Below, one piece after another: positions 1-11,519 of a stretch of 64,000 bases of DNA; the stretch's first letter is position 1; the number at the start of each line of letters is the position of its first letter. Both the position numbers and the translations under genes were made by a program. This DNA comes from Lunularia cruciata. Taxonomy: Eukaryota; Streptophyta; Marchantiopsida; Lunulariales; Lunulariaceae. Under the pieces are notes generated by a model that did not search any database, was not told the DNA's origin, and saw only the letters and a list, made by a program, of their open reading frames with translations. Location: contig OX419762.1 in the NCBI GenBank assembly GCA_948567375.1, forward strand, positions 8,810,001-8,874,000, read 5' to 3'.

Positions 1-663
1 GGTGGCATTTACAGTTTGAAATCAACCAAGTATTGCATCTTTGAATTTTGCCCATGTCAAAATCGGTGTAACAATTTGTCATTCAGCTCTTTCTACTCGA
101 AATTGCCACCAAAGTTTTGCCACGCCATCCAATTGGCTAGAAGCCAAGAGAATTTGTTTCCGCTTGTCTTGAAGATTGATGGTTTCAAAGTAACATTTGC
201 AATCAAACACAAAATTCTCCACTGTGCTTGGAAGATTCTTACTTTCAAACACCTTGGGTTTTGGAAATCAAATGCAATCTTCTCCATCTCGATCTGGCGC
301 TCTGTCTATCTATTCTCATCGTTGCTGGTCTTGTTCATCCAACAATCAAGTAAGATGCTTGATTTGTTGTTGCATTGCAAGGATAACATCCGATATTGCC
401 GTCATTGCTACTACTCTATTCCACTACCCTCAATTTATCTAGTTGATTAACACATAGATACAACACGTCCACCGTTCTCCGTAAGTTACAAATGGAAGTA
501 TCAAGGGTTCCTCTGACACGGTGATTATATGTAGAAAATCCTGCCCAAAGCGTGAGGTGATGAATTGTGTGAAATGATGCTTTGGTAATATCTGGACATG
601 AAAGTCCCAATGGTTTGGCAGAAGTGGATTTGGTGGTCCATAAATTCCATCCATCCCATTCCT

Positions 664-675
664 ACTCTGATACCA
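664..675 (-). other. Primer-binding site, initiator Met tRNA type
   Basis: The minus strand reads TGGTATCAGAGT one base after the LTR, matching the 3' end of plant initiator methionine tRNA at 11 of 12 positions of the usual TGGTATCAGAGC. Known role in LTR elements: priming of minus-strand cDNA. Confidence 0.8.
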
Positions 676-676
676 A

Positions 677-1089
677 TGTAAAAGACCAAAACCGAGGAGA
701 GAAATAGGAGAATGGAAACTCACATTGGGACACTTGAATGAGAGAAAACTCCAAATGCCTAGCATGAGCTTTGGCTTTGGTATTTATAGGTAGCATACAA
801 GACCCTTGAAGCTTCTCAAGAAGCTTCCTTGAGCTGATTTCTTGGAGTGCAAGCCAAGTTAACCAAGAAGTTTCTCAAGAAACTTCCTTCTAGAAGTCGC
901 ATACTTGGCGTGCAAGCTAAGCTAGTTAGAAGCTTCTTTCTAGAAGCTACCTACTTAGGGCGCAAGTTAACTAGTTGGGAAGCTTCCCAATAAGCTTCTT
1001 AGATGCTTCTAGAATATTCTAGGCTATTTTGTCTTATTCTTTACTTTGTAAGCCCAACTAACTTTGTCACTAAACTCCATATTGTTACA
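677..1089 (-). repeat. 5' LTR of family G2
   Basis: The minus strand begins with TGTAACAATATGG and ends in ACA just before the primer site, the canonical TG...CA form. It matches the plus-strand LTR at 58783-59267. It contains a TATA-like box (minus strand of about 780-789, CCTATAAATA) and repeated AAGCTTCT-type short palindromes in U3. Confidence 0.8.
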
Positions 1090-1815
1090 CATATTCATTG
1101 GCACTTGGCAATTTTATTTAATTGGTATAGATAATCTTGAATCTGAATTTAGACAAATAGGTTGCCATGAATCACCAATAAGTGTCATGCTATAGTTACA
1201 TAAAAATTGAGGTAGATATGCATTGATAATAATCAGAACTAATTGTCATATTATAGGCAAATTGAGTTGATATAGTTGTGCATGTTGTCATATGAGGAAT
1301 GTCTAAAAATGATAGGTTAAGATTTGGTCTCTTAGCAATTTTTTCAAGAGAATTGCCCTTGAAATTTCTATTAGAATAACATAATTTTGGGTTCATATTC
1401 TTGGATCTAAGTAATTCAATTTTGGAGAATTTCTCTCTAGCAATTGTAGTGTATAAATTTCTTGAGAATAGAAAAGCGTCCTCTCCTATCCTCTTGTAAA
1501 TATGAGACAAGGAATAAAAACTAATTGTAAAGTTCTAAATCAACTCTAATACCATGTGAGAATTATTAGTCAAGGAGAGAGAGTTCAATGCCTATACATT
1601 GATTTCACAAAATAGAATAACATACTCTTGTATTGGAACATGAACGGTAGAACCATTAGAAGCCAATAGTCACTACAGACATGTTATGTATGTTCAACAT
1701 GAATAAACGTAACTGACTAAGATAAATGCTAGTCTGGATCTTTTGATCATACTAATCTAAATCTTGTTTGAGGATAGTAAAATAGTCAACTGAATTCATT
1801 ATCTTATAATCTAAC
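1090..1815 (-). mobile_element. Copia-like element, 5' LTR plus leader fragment
   Basis: On the minus strand an LTR (1555-1815) is followed directly by a primer site (1543-1554, TGGTATTAGAGT) and about 450 bases of leader. The LTR is homologous to 15262-15571, which ends a Copia element on the same strand. The leader holds a 104-codon open frame (1510-1196) of unknown meaning; I do not recognise its product. The fragment ends where the G2 LTR begins at 1089, so the two are nested or abutting. Confidence 0.7.
1555..1815 (-). repeat. LTR of minus-strand Copia family
   Basis: Begins TGTTAGATTATAAG on the minus strand and ends in CTCACA next to the primer site. Shared blocks with 15262-15571 include the stretch around 1600-1625 and the AT-rich end, so this is a repeat family present at least twice here. 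Confidence 0.75.
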
Positions 1816-3763
1816 ATGTAGATCCACATATGCTCTAGTCTAATAACCTTAGAATTTTTTGGTATGGTAAATGGTGGAGTTCCATAGTAAAATCATTAGA
1901 TGTGAAGTAAAATTCCTTGATCAACAAGGCAGCATGGCGCCAAGTTCCATAGCCTTTTCTTCCATACAAGATAGCCTTTGCTATATTATATATAAAGGTA
2001 TGTCAACAAGGATATTGAATAAGGATGTGAGTGTGCATACACTCATTAGGATCTATCTTAATCTCTATAGAGTCTAGGGATACAAAGTCCATAAACAAAG
2101 GGATGTTGTGTGTGTGGGATCTAACAATAGGTCATGAGCCAAATGAAGAGATGCTTGTGAACCAAGATCTTCCATTTACAAGTTTTGACATGTAAATACA
2201 TAGTCTTTAAACTTAGTATAAAAACCAATAAGGTTCAAAGAAGATCATCCAAAGGCCTAAGATATGAATATTATATTAAAGGGGTTGAATGAGATAAAGT
2301 GGTTAAGTGGCTATAACCTTCCAAAAACTTGTGTAGTGAGTTATGAAAATACCCCCAAGAGATCTCTCCAACATATACCCTTAGCAATGCTAATTTTTTG
2401 AACTCCCTTATGGTATTATGATGACTATATAACAAAGGGGCTTTGGTGCCATAGAAAGTGTGCACAAAGAAGATCAAAGAGGGGTTCCGATCCCTTGCCA
2501 TACAAAGAGCTCAAAATAAAGGTGGACAAGAAATTGTATTAAAGTACTCAAAACATCTACTTGGACAACCAAATAATTGGGATGGATGTCCAAGGAAGCT
2601 TAAATGCTTGCAATATCTTGCAATCACTTGGAATAACCATAGCATAATGATATAGAGACAAAAAGATGGAAAAGAGAAATAAAGCTATAAAAAATAGTGC
2701 ATGAGACTAAACATATGAAAAAATCCTCAATGGATGTGGAGTGAACATTGCATGTCACCTTGATAGAGCAAGAAGACAAGATACACCAAAAAAATTAGCA
2801 ACTCTTTGGAGCACTAGACCCAAGGTAATGCTTGGCAAAATGCAAAGAGTAGTAGGAAACTAATATTTGGCATATTGAGGGAAAGATAATCGTATAAATG
2901 CTCAAAAAATAGACTCAAAGGCCCCCTTCTTGAGAAACATGGTAATGGAGTAAAGCATAAATAAAGAAGGACTTCATGAGCTATAGCTCCTCAATTAGAT
3001 GAAAGTCATGGACAACAAAAGAAAGGTGATATTTAGCCAATGGATAGAGAGTCTATAAGCCAGATGTATCTATGGAGAAGTTGTTGGTTCAAATGGTGAT
3101 AGTGCTTAAAAAACTTATTAATATTCACTTATTTGACATAGCACCAAGGAATGATGTAAAAAATGATGCTCTAGAAGCATGAAATGGGACTATGAGACCT
3201 TTATGATCTATTTGGTTGTTGCTCGGGCTAGATGGTATAATCTTAATGTAAAGCTAATTATGTCTTGTGCAAAAAATGATAATTTGAGAGGTGGTCTCAC
3301 AATAGTAAGGGGAGTATAGAACCTCATATGTATACCAAGGTCCATATGCGTCTATTACATCTAGAAGCCTCTTAGATGTAATAGGGGCATAAGGATCTTA
3401 GTATACATATGAGTTAAGGTACACTTGGCAGGAATAACAAAATAAGATCAAGAGAGTGTGGTCATAAGTATGAGATTGGTAGTGCTTGAAAAGCAGATAA
3501 GCAAACAAAGAGGGTTTGGATGGTAGGCATAGAAGTGGCCTTTGCACTAGTCCATATGTATCTAAATTGTTCTAAATGTTGTATTAGACCACTCTACACC
3601 CATAGAAAATCAAGACAAGATTGTGTAGGTCATTGGTGAGGCAACTTTTACAAACATACAAAGAGAAAAAGGAGAGGAATCTGGTCATGTAATAGTGGTG
3701 GGTTTGTAGAGTTGGATGGAAGGAGAATGAAATGCAAATGAGGAACGTGTTTGATAATAAATG
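1816..3763. other. Intervening DNA without a recognisable gene
   Basis: AT-rich sequence with only short open frames of 60-76 codons on both strands and no conserved domain I can see. The single notable structure is the hairpin at 3323-3413. It may be old element DNA decayed past recognition. Confidence 0.5.
3323..3413. repeat. Near-perfect 91-base hairpin (MITE-like or small-RNA-precursor-like)
   Basis: The arm from 3323 to about 3366 pairs with about 3370-3413: roughly 42 positions pair, including a few G-T pairs, with about four mismatches and a tiny loop. The outer part reads CTCATATGTATAC on one side and its exact complement on the other; the inner part reads CTATTACATCTA opposite TAGATGTAATAG. 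Such a foldback could be a very short MITE or an RNA hairpin precursor. No clear target duplication flanks it. Confidence 0.75.
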
Positions 3764-4241
3764 TGAGATCCTTCATATGAAACATCGACCAAGGTAGGAT
3801 TCTCCCTCATGGAGTGAAAAGGATGTGGCTATTGAGCTAAATGCCTATTATATGTGAAAGAGTTATAAGTTTTTCTTTTTGATGGTTGTAGTGTATGTGG
3901 CTTAAATGCAATATATGTTTTGGGATAGGTTTAGGGTTAGCAAAGCCAACAATGTCATTTAAGATGAGCTTTATTATAATAATGCACTCTTTGTTTCAAT
4001 TTCAATGGTTCTAAAATCAAAAACACTAGGTGTGCTATAGAGAAAGAAAGGAGTAAAGTTTTTCTAAAAAGAAAAAGGAGGTTTTTCTTCCATTATGTTT
4101 TGGGTTATCCTCTTTTGTAAAATCTATTGAGTTTAGTGGAACTTGTAGAAAAATGCCTTTTCTTGGAGATGTAGCCCAAGTTGTGTCTATTTCCATCTTT
4201 AACATTTTTCCTATAATTGAATGATCATTTTATTCTTAACA
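3764..4241 (+). repeat. 5' LTR of plus-strand Copia family
   Basis: Starts TGAGATCC and ends CTTAACA, two bases before a good primer site. The first 40 or so bases match 24448 onward, the 3' LTR of the second copy. It is flanked on the right by the Met-tRNA primer site, which fixes the end. Confidence 0.72.
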
Positions 4242-4243
4242 AT

Positions 4244-4255
4244 TGGTATCATAGC
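4244..4255 (+). other. Primer-binding site, initiator Met tRNA type
   Basis: TGGTATCATAGC, 11 of 12 identical to the common plant LTR-element primer site, two bases after the LTR end at 4241. Confidence 0.75.
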
Positions 4256-5159
4256 AAAGTTGGGGTAGAGATATTCTCTTGGAAGAATCATTAATGTTGC
4301 TAGATCCAAAAGCAAACAAGAATGGCAACCATAAAATCAAGGTTAAGAAAGTAGATGGACAAGATTTTTGTAACGATTTTTGTAACAATCAAATTGTATG
4401 ATTTTAGAGAGTAACATTTTATTCTTAATAAGATACATGTCAAAAATAGTCAATACAAAGAAAATGTCATAAAATGTAGTCCATCATTATTTCATCTTTG
4501 ATCTCTTGGTTTAAAACCACACCTAGAAGATACCAAGGCCACCAAGAAGGCACCACATAGAAAATAAATAACAAAACAACCATTGTCACACCAAGTTACC
4601 ATCTTAAGTCTTGAAAGTGGGGTGATAGTTCAAGCAAGGCATCCCCTTCCCTTTAGAAAATCCTCCAAATATATTTTATGATCTCTTTCTAAGTGATCTA
4701 TCACTCCAAAGACAATTATTATTCCAGAGGATTGGTTCCAACCCCTCTACAAAGATATGTCCTACCCCTCCTAATTAGAGGGAATTCTCTTTGGGTCAAC
4801 TAGCTTTGATGCAAGGATATAAGATCAAACAAGATGGTAGTAGAGTGGAATTTCAACACTAAAAGACCTCCTTGTTGCATCAAAGCATAGAAATTGAGCT
4901 CTAGAAATTGCTTTGGATTGAGCATACAAGGAAGTATTTCCATCACTATACATACAACTACTACAGGTCCAAAGATCAGATCACTTGCATAAGAGATATG
5001 AGAAACAATAAAAATTAGGGCTCTTTCATTTATTCACCTTATGAGAACTACACACTTACCACTTTGAACCACATGCTTAAATAGCAAGTGGGCTTGGGAG
5101 TCACAAAATCTAGCAATAATGTCTAATTGTCCTATCTCCATATTTGTTACTAAGGCTTT

Positions 5160-5310
5160 CAAAACCACTACCCCACTACTTCCACTACTAGCATTTAGTG
5201 CCACTATTCCATTATGTCCACTATGAGTGTTTACTATCATAACTCCACTACAAGAGTTTGATGTCATTAACCCACTACAAGAGTTTAATTCCATTATCCA
5301 CTACAAGAGG
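5160..5310. repeat. Tandem array, about 30-base unit
   Basis: Imperfect repeats of a unit containing CCACTACAAGAGTTTAAT and a CATTA-rich spacer, about four copies. The homologous array in copy 2 (19990-20115) has clearer copies. Read through, it makes an artificial Ser/Gly-rich open frame on the minus strand. Confidence 0.7.
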
Positions 5311-5764
5311 TGATAGTCTCAATCGTCACACTCTACTCTCCATATCAAGATCGTCTACTATGACATCAAAACCTTCCTTAACATCCAACAAGGTGAATCT
5401 AAAACTCTTCATACTCTAATATAATTCACATTCTATCTTTACATGGAAACTTAATGATACTTGCTCCAAGGTGGTGTTGGATAATGATCCATGCAACTAA
5501 GTTCTAAGAATCTACAATTCTCAAATTTCCCTAACTAACAGTCATTCTTGATTTGTAGTTGATACACCATTTTGATTGTGTCATAAAAATTGGCAACTCA
5601 TTGCAATCTCATGTGAGATTCCCATGACCATCAATTCTTGGTGATGGTCTTTTATTCCATCAAGAAAGTAAATTTTGATGTTTGGTCAAAAATTACAAAC
5701 TCTCTAACTCAAAAGATCTTTGGGTTTGGTCCTTCCTAACTCCAAGTAAAAATTTACTCCCTCC

Positions 5765-5935
5765 AATTGAAAAAGGTCTTGTTTGGAGTGACACCCTTAC
5801 TCCAAGTGAGCTGTTACTTCTTTCAAGTGAACATGGTCTTCCTTGGAGTGATACCTTCACTCCAAGTGACCCGTTACTCTCTCCAAGGAACCAAGGTCTT
5901 CTTTAGAGTGACGCCCTCATTCCAAGTGGCACACC
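5765..5935. repeat. Tandem array, about 60-base unit with internal palindromes
   Basis: Nearly three copies of a unit that begins GGTCTT, then TTGGAGTGA, a short spacer and CACTCCAAGTGA. The TTGGAGTGA and TCACTCCAA halves are reverse complements, so each unit can fold. The plus-strand open frames across it (5682-6003) come from the repeat and are not taken as genes. Confidence 0.72.
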
Positions 5936-7340
5936 CTGCACACACTTGGAGTGAGTCTTTAAACTTCACTTGGAGTAAGTCTTTTGCACTTCACTTCAAG
6001 TGAACTTCTAAGTATTGCAAAGGAAGGATACCTTCACTCTTTGGATTGATTGCTTCCAAACCAAATCATCTCAACTTCTTCTAGTTTTAGTGATTCTTTG
6101 CCTTCCTAACTACAAAATAAAGGGTAATAAAGGCCAAATATAAACTAACAATCGAAAAGGATGGGGTTCAAAATTTTGGATGGTGGAAACTTCATATCAA
6201 GGACTATCTTTACCAATAGAATCTTTCTGCTCCACTTGAAGATGTGAAGCCAAAAAAAGAGGAACTTAGATCAAATGGTGGATGCCAAATGGAAGGTCCT
6301 TGACCAAAAAGCACTTGGTGCAATTCTTTAGGGCTTGATAGAAAACATGGGATACCAAATTGCAAAAGCAAAAATGGGAAAAAATAAGAAACTAATATTT
6401 GGCAAATATGTATGATAAGACTCTCTACATTAAATCATATATTTTTGTTGAAGAAAATTAACCTGAAATTGGTTGGAAAAGGATCCATAGTAGATCACAC
6501 TCGCAATTTTATGCATGTAACAAATAAGTAAAATCAATAGGCATAGATTTGGAAACAAACCTCCGAGCTTTATTATTTGTATGCTCCCTATCAAATAGCT
6601 ATACCACAATAGTGTAAGTGACCTTTAGCACCATGTAAGATGATTGGGTACTTGATATTTTTGTAAGTAGCATCCTATATGAAGACCTATAGAGGAGATA
6701 GGAACTCAAAATCTACATCTTCTATGGCACTAGCAATGGAAAATTGTGGAAGAAGTCAAAGCAAGTACAAAATTGGTGGTCATGGCAAGTCAACATTTAG
6801 GGAGGAAAGAGTAGGTAAGGAAGTAGCATCAGAAAATGAGTGTTGGTATTGCCATAGAACCAAACATAAAAGGCATCAATATGAAGCTTGCAAAAGAAAA
6901 CTATCAGAAGATAGACAAAATGCAACTATAATTAGCAAAGAAATTCATTTAGAAAACTTGTGTTTATATATAGGGTTTTGATTTGGCCATGTACAAGTGG
7001 TTCACAGACTCACAAGATTCCTTCATTAAAGCTCAAACAAAAGCTTGTTCAATAATTATTGTAGCAAATATTTTGGACAAATGGTTGCAAGAAAAGGTCA
7101 AAAGTATCCTCTATTGGGAACAAAATATTGGAGATCAAAATTTTTGGTGGAGCAAGGTTTTTTCTACAAGAGATAAGGCCCATCATATAATTAGATACAA
7201 ATCTTATCCCAACTAGCAAACTAGACAAGGAAGGTTTGTTCCAACCTTTTGCTAAGGGTGAAGTTTGATTAATTAGAGGAATGCTCTTTGGAGCAAATAT
7301 CTTGTGAGATGTAGAAGATTTAATATGGGATAGATTTTCT

Positions 7341-8742
7341 ATGATTTTTCTATGGTCTATGATATAGATTCTGCTTAGTCAATATATAAGTAGGTGAAAC
7401 CTACTATGTCATTAAATATTTCTCACTATTGTTCTATGCCTTGTATTTGTAACATAATTTGTGTCGGTGCTTTTCAAAACAACTTTATCCTCTTGTGAGA
7501 AGTGAGTAATATCATCACAAATTTTTCTAGATCAAAAGATTGAAATTTTGGAGGATTATATTATATCTGAAAAGGGATTTCATGAAATTTTCATGACATT
7601 TTTGGAACACCAAGGGCTTTGCATTACCAAATGAAATAGCATCAAGCAAACAAGAGTCTTATTCATATTCTGTAAATTAATCATTAATAAAATTAGTCAT
7701 CAAATGAATATGTAACAATATGTTTTAGCAAACAATGAGTGAATAGAAATAGAAAATATATTTTCATTATCAATGAAAATTACTATCTTTTAGGTGGATC
7801 TCTTGCCGTGAGATATAGATAATGCAAAGGTATAGAGAGAACACAAATCAGTGACACTTGACTTCTTAAACATAGTTCAATTCTAAAACATATATGAATC
7901 TCATATATTATTTACAAGCAGAAATTGTGGAGCAAATAAATGTTGGAATAAAGTTTTATGTTAATGAACATAAAAATTTGTTTGAAAATTTGCAAAACCT
8001 TTTAGATTGGTTGAGTCTTTTTTATTGTACATATGTTGTATAGTATGGGCTACCCAATTGTGAAGTTTAGAGTACAGTCCATGCTCCTATTGGTAAAGCC
8101 TAATGGATAATCAACTTAGATAGAGGAAACTTGACAAAGACTTAGATGAATTGAAAAAACCTGATAGAGATCAAAATGGATGCACACACTCAACATAGAC
8201 CATCCATACGGCAAGAAGCATATAATTGATTCACTACTTCCATAGAAAAGGAATTATGCATAGTTGTGAGAAGGGGTACAATAAATTATAAATATACTGA
8301 TGAAGGTATGTTTTACTTCTTACTACATATGTAACATCTTGAAGTTGAAGCATATTAAATTATCTACATTAATGAAGTTGGCCTACGACATACTATGTGA
8401 TTTATAGAGAGACAATATGTTACTTGCCACTAAATTATATGATATAGGTACTCCAAAGGTATATATAATAAATTGGACTAGATTTGATGGGAGCTCCTAT
8501 TGCCATTGCATGTGGATGTAGACCTAATGCTTGTGATTGATGTGAAGTGACAAAGATATAATGGTAAAAACAAGAGGTAAGAATGGTTGGAAATGTAGTT
8601 AGAGCTCTTCTCCCTTAAGAGAACCTTGTACTACATCTCAAAGGAGATGGCCAAAATCTCCACCATCAAAGGGACAAAGGTGTTAAAGGATAGCAATCAT
8701 GCATAGAAGTCTTCATTTTTCTTAGTGGTAATGATCACTACA
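7341..8742. other. Intervening DNA, probably decayed Copia tail
   Basis: No conserved domain seen. Similarity to the second Copia copy stops near 7340. The last 50-60 bases (about 8685-8742) recur in inverted form at about 10714-10770, as part of the fold-back around element A. Confidence 0.4.
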
Positions 8743-9343
8743 TGAAATCTTTCAAGGATAAGAGATCTCAAGAAACACAAGAGAAGAAACATAAACCTTC
8801 ACACTCAATACTCCAATGCTCCAAAGGAGCATCTAGACTTTATTGTATAGCAAAGAGTATCCTCTCAAAGGAAGCTCCACCCTTGGATCAGATACATGCA
8901 TTGGTGGCATGCTAATAAGTAACACCCTTATATTAGTTGTATGGATGGGTGACATGTAGGCCCTTGTCCTATCTAATTGGTCAAACAGGTTTGACCAGAG
9001 AGGATCTGTAGGGAATCTTCTTATAAGATTCTCAAAATTGCATGGGTGAGATATCATTGGAAATATTGATGAGACAAACAATGTGGGGAGGGGGAGGGGC
9101 AGAAGGAAATAATTTAGAAAATGGTGGGGAAAATTTCTATTTTCAAAACCTGATTCATCCATTTAGGCCTATAAAATTGGCTCTAAAGTTTTTAGGCTAT
9201 TTTTTGCTTATGCTCTATTAGTAGAAGTACTCTTTTGGTGATACCTCTATTTGATATACTTAGTCCATCATATATAACATCCTTCTAGATTTTACCAAGC
9301 CAATTCTCACCTCTAGATAATATGTCTAGCTATTGGTATTATA
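8743..9343 (-). repeat. 3' LTR of chromovirus A
   Basis: Aligns with the LTR of copy B over shared blocks such as GCTCCACCCTTGGAT and the TAGTAGAAGTACTCTTTTGG block. It ends in a TATTATA stretch followed by the pyrimidine-rich complement of the polypurine tract. Confidence 0.85.
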
Positions 9344-9389
9344 GACCTCTCTGCTTTTTAAGACACAATGTCCTTGTTGCAAAGCTGTT

Positions 9390-10880
9390 GCTAAAAAGAT
9401 TTCACTAGTACCAATGCATTGGTCAAGTTGTCTATTGGATCCCATGTTGCCTCATATAGTGAGTAAACTTTCTAATGTACAAGATATTTCACATGTGGAT
9501 GGTGAGTACCATGGATGCATTTAATTAGAATGTGTTTGACTTCATTTCTTCAATGTCCTCAATGAGGGTTGGCCAAGGTCATCTTTCTTGTATGAAAGAG
9601 AAGTGGAGCAATCAGAGTGCCTATCTACATAGTAAGGAAACATGGAATATTGGATGGATCTTCATGTGTGGCGATAGCTTGAGATGATAAGCCATTACAT
9701 CAATATGACAAAGGATGGGAAAAGGCCCAATAAAATGAGGTATGAGCTTGCAAGGTCCAACTAATGTGAGGTTGGTTGTTGGTTGATAGCCAAACATGAT
9801 TCCCAACATTGAACTCCATGTGCCAATGATATGTATTTGCAACCTATGTTTGGCACTCTTTGCTCCTTGTTGGATTTTAGAAAGAAAAGTGTTGATTGCA
9901 TCCACCTTGGTATCCATTGGCTGGATCTTCATGAAGCTCAAAGGTGTGAAAGGATGTTTTTCATACATGAGGAAGAATGGTGTGACATGTATGGATGCAT
10001 CCACTAAAATGTTGCACAAAAATTCCACTAGTGGGAGTGAGGTGTCACACTATTCTTTCTCCTCTAGGGTGAAGCCCCAAAGCATGTCTTCAATAGTGCA
10101 ATTAGCTTTTTGTTTGTCCATCAATGTGTGGATGGTTGGCCGTGGACATGGCCAATTTGGTTTTGAAGAAACCAAAAAATGTTTTCCAAAACAAACTAGT
10201 GATATTAGTGCCTCTATCAATGATGAGCACTTGAGATAGAGGTATCACCAAAAGAGTACTTCTACTAAAGGAGTAGAAGCCAAAATCAGCATGAAAACTT
10301 TAGTGCAAATTTTGGAGACCTAAATAGGTGAATTAGGCTTTGAAAATGGAAAATTCCCTACCTTCTTGGGAAAATTCTCTTCTCATTATTTGTCTCATTG
10401 AGAGCTTTCCAATGGTATCTCACCCATGCAATTCTGAGCTTCTTATAGGAAGATTCTCTAAAAATTCCATTTGGTCAAACCTATTTGACCAACTAAATTA
10501 GACAAGGACCAACATGTCACCCATCGAGGAAACTAATCTAAGGGTGGTGTTTTTTTACATGTCACCAATCCATATATCTGATCCAAGGGTGGAGCTTCCT
10601 TTGAGAGGATCTTCTTTGCTATATAATAAAGTGTAGATGCTCCTTTGGGGCATCAATGTATTGAGTGTAAAGCTTTTTGTTTCTCTTAAGATCTCTTATC
10701 CTCAAAATATTACATGTAGTGATCATTACCACTAAGAAGAAGAACTATGCATGATGGATATCCTTCAATACCAAGGTCTACATCCAACATCTTGTCCACT
10801 CCAACATGACCTACAATGGCAAAACCATGACATTCTACTAGGATGGTTGTTCTTATGTCCATGTCATTTGGGATCTATAA
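9390..10880 (-). pseudogene. Integrase and chromodomain relic of element A
   Basis: The frame 10028-9621 shows the integrase C-terminal block ending in a Pro-X-Met-Lys-Ile-His-Pro then Phe-His-Val-Ser-Leu-Leu motif, matching copy B at 27600-28000. Downstream DNA (about 9590-9390) aligns with the chromodomain part of copy B. The relic is interrupted by an inverted LTR segment (10241-10765). It is broken. Confidence 0.8.
10241..10765 (+). repeat. Inverted LTR segment plus flank inside integrase of A
   Basis: This block is the reverse complement of 8690-9250. It contains the LTR start (TGTAATATTTTGAGG on the minus strand) and also the non-LTR flank AATGATCACTACA that precedes element A's left LTR at 8730-8742. 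Because the flank is included, it is a local inverted duplication rather than an independent insertion. The arms are about 520-560 bases with about 1 kb between them. Confidence 0.82.
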
Positions 10881-11519
10881 CTTGCCATCACAAAAAGCAA
10901 GCCCTTGGTACTAGTGACACCTTTGGATGATCAAGCTCGTACAATCTGTGGGTCAATTTTTGTAGCAACAAGAATCCTTGACAAAAATTTCAAGGTTCAT
11001 CTTGACCTCTACTACTAGATTGTTTGCCATATGAATTTGGATAAATGCATCTACAAGTTGCTCTTTGCCTTCCGCATATGTGATTGTCATGTTGAACCTT
11101 TTTCTCTATTCCGCCCATCGAATCTATCGGTGAGATAGATCTTTTTATATCTCAAGGTAGACTAGAGGTTGTGGTTTGTCTCCACTATAAATGCCTTCTC
11201 ATCAAGATAGTGCTTCCAATGCTTGGTTGTAAGGACAAAGTTAACCAACTCTTCTTGTTTGGTGATATGATAGTTGCATTATATCAATGATAGCTTTTGA
11301 GAGAAATATGCAATTGGGTGCTATATGTCATGTCACTCTTGTTGTAGGATTGCTTTTATTGTTATGCTTGATGCATCTATAGCCAACTTGATTGGATATT
11401 TTAGGTCATACCATTGTAAGATTTGTGCATGTAGTAATGCTTCTTTCAATTCATGAAAAGCTTGTTCTTGTGCAGTTCCCCATATCCACTTCTTCCCTTA
11501 CAAAGTAGTGTTGTTAGAA

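Larger units (their letters stand above)
1..1089 (-). mobile_element. Ty3/gypsy-like element (family G2), 5' end: LTR, primer site and gag
   Basis: Read on the minus strand this is LTR (677-1089), a primer-binding site and then a degraded gag region running off the left window edge (about 610-1). The same order and similar sequence occur on the plus strand at 58783-59860, which confirms the unit. The gag relic resembles plant gypsy gag in the block around a Phe-Asp-Gly start and a Leu-Asp-Gly followed by a Trp-rich stretch. It is broken, with several interruptions, and only the 5' part is in the window. Clade within gypsy is not resolved. Confidence 0.8.
4370..6165. repeat. Non-coding block inserted in Copia gag, shared by both copies
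   Basis: About 1.8 kb without coding similarity separates the gag start from the gag body. The corresponding block at about 19130-20920 sits at the same place in copy 2, so it was inserted before the two copies separated. It carries two tandem-repeat arrays (5160-5310 and 5765-5935). No LTRs, terminal inverted repeats or coding region were found, so its class is unknown. A non-autonomous passenger is one possibility. Confidence 0.55.
3764..7340 (+). mobile_element. Copia-like element copy 1 (5' LTR, primer site, gag with insert)
   Basis: Order on the plus strand: LTR 3764-4241, primer site 4244-4255, start of gag near 4310-4370, about 1.8 kb of non-coding repeat-bearing DNA, then the gag body from about 6160 to 7216. 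The region 4280-7330 is closely paralleled by 19050-22080, a second copy. The gag body shows the Copia pattern of paired Trp residues followed by an Asp-Tyr-Leu block, and a C-terminal zinc-knuckle-like Cys/His cluster (about 6840-6895). The element is broken many times, and I do not recognise its pol region between 7340 and 8742. Confidence 0.72.

Noticed and set aside
16-450. 144-codon plus-strand frame near the window start
   Set aside because: It lies opposite the minus-strand G2 gag relic, which has family support from 58783-60613; the plus frame is a shadow.
5160-5310. CRISPR-like regularly spaced repeats
   Set aside because: Units are contiguous, imperfect tandem repeats without unique spacers, within a plant retroelement.
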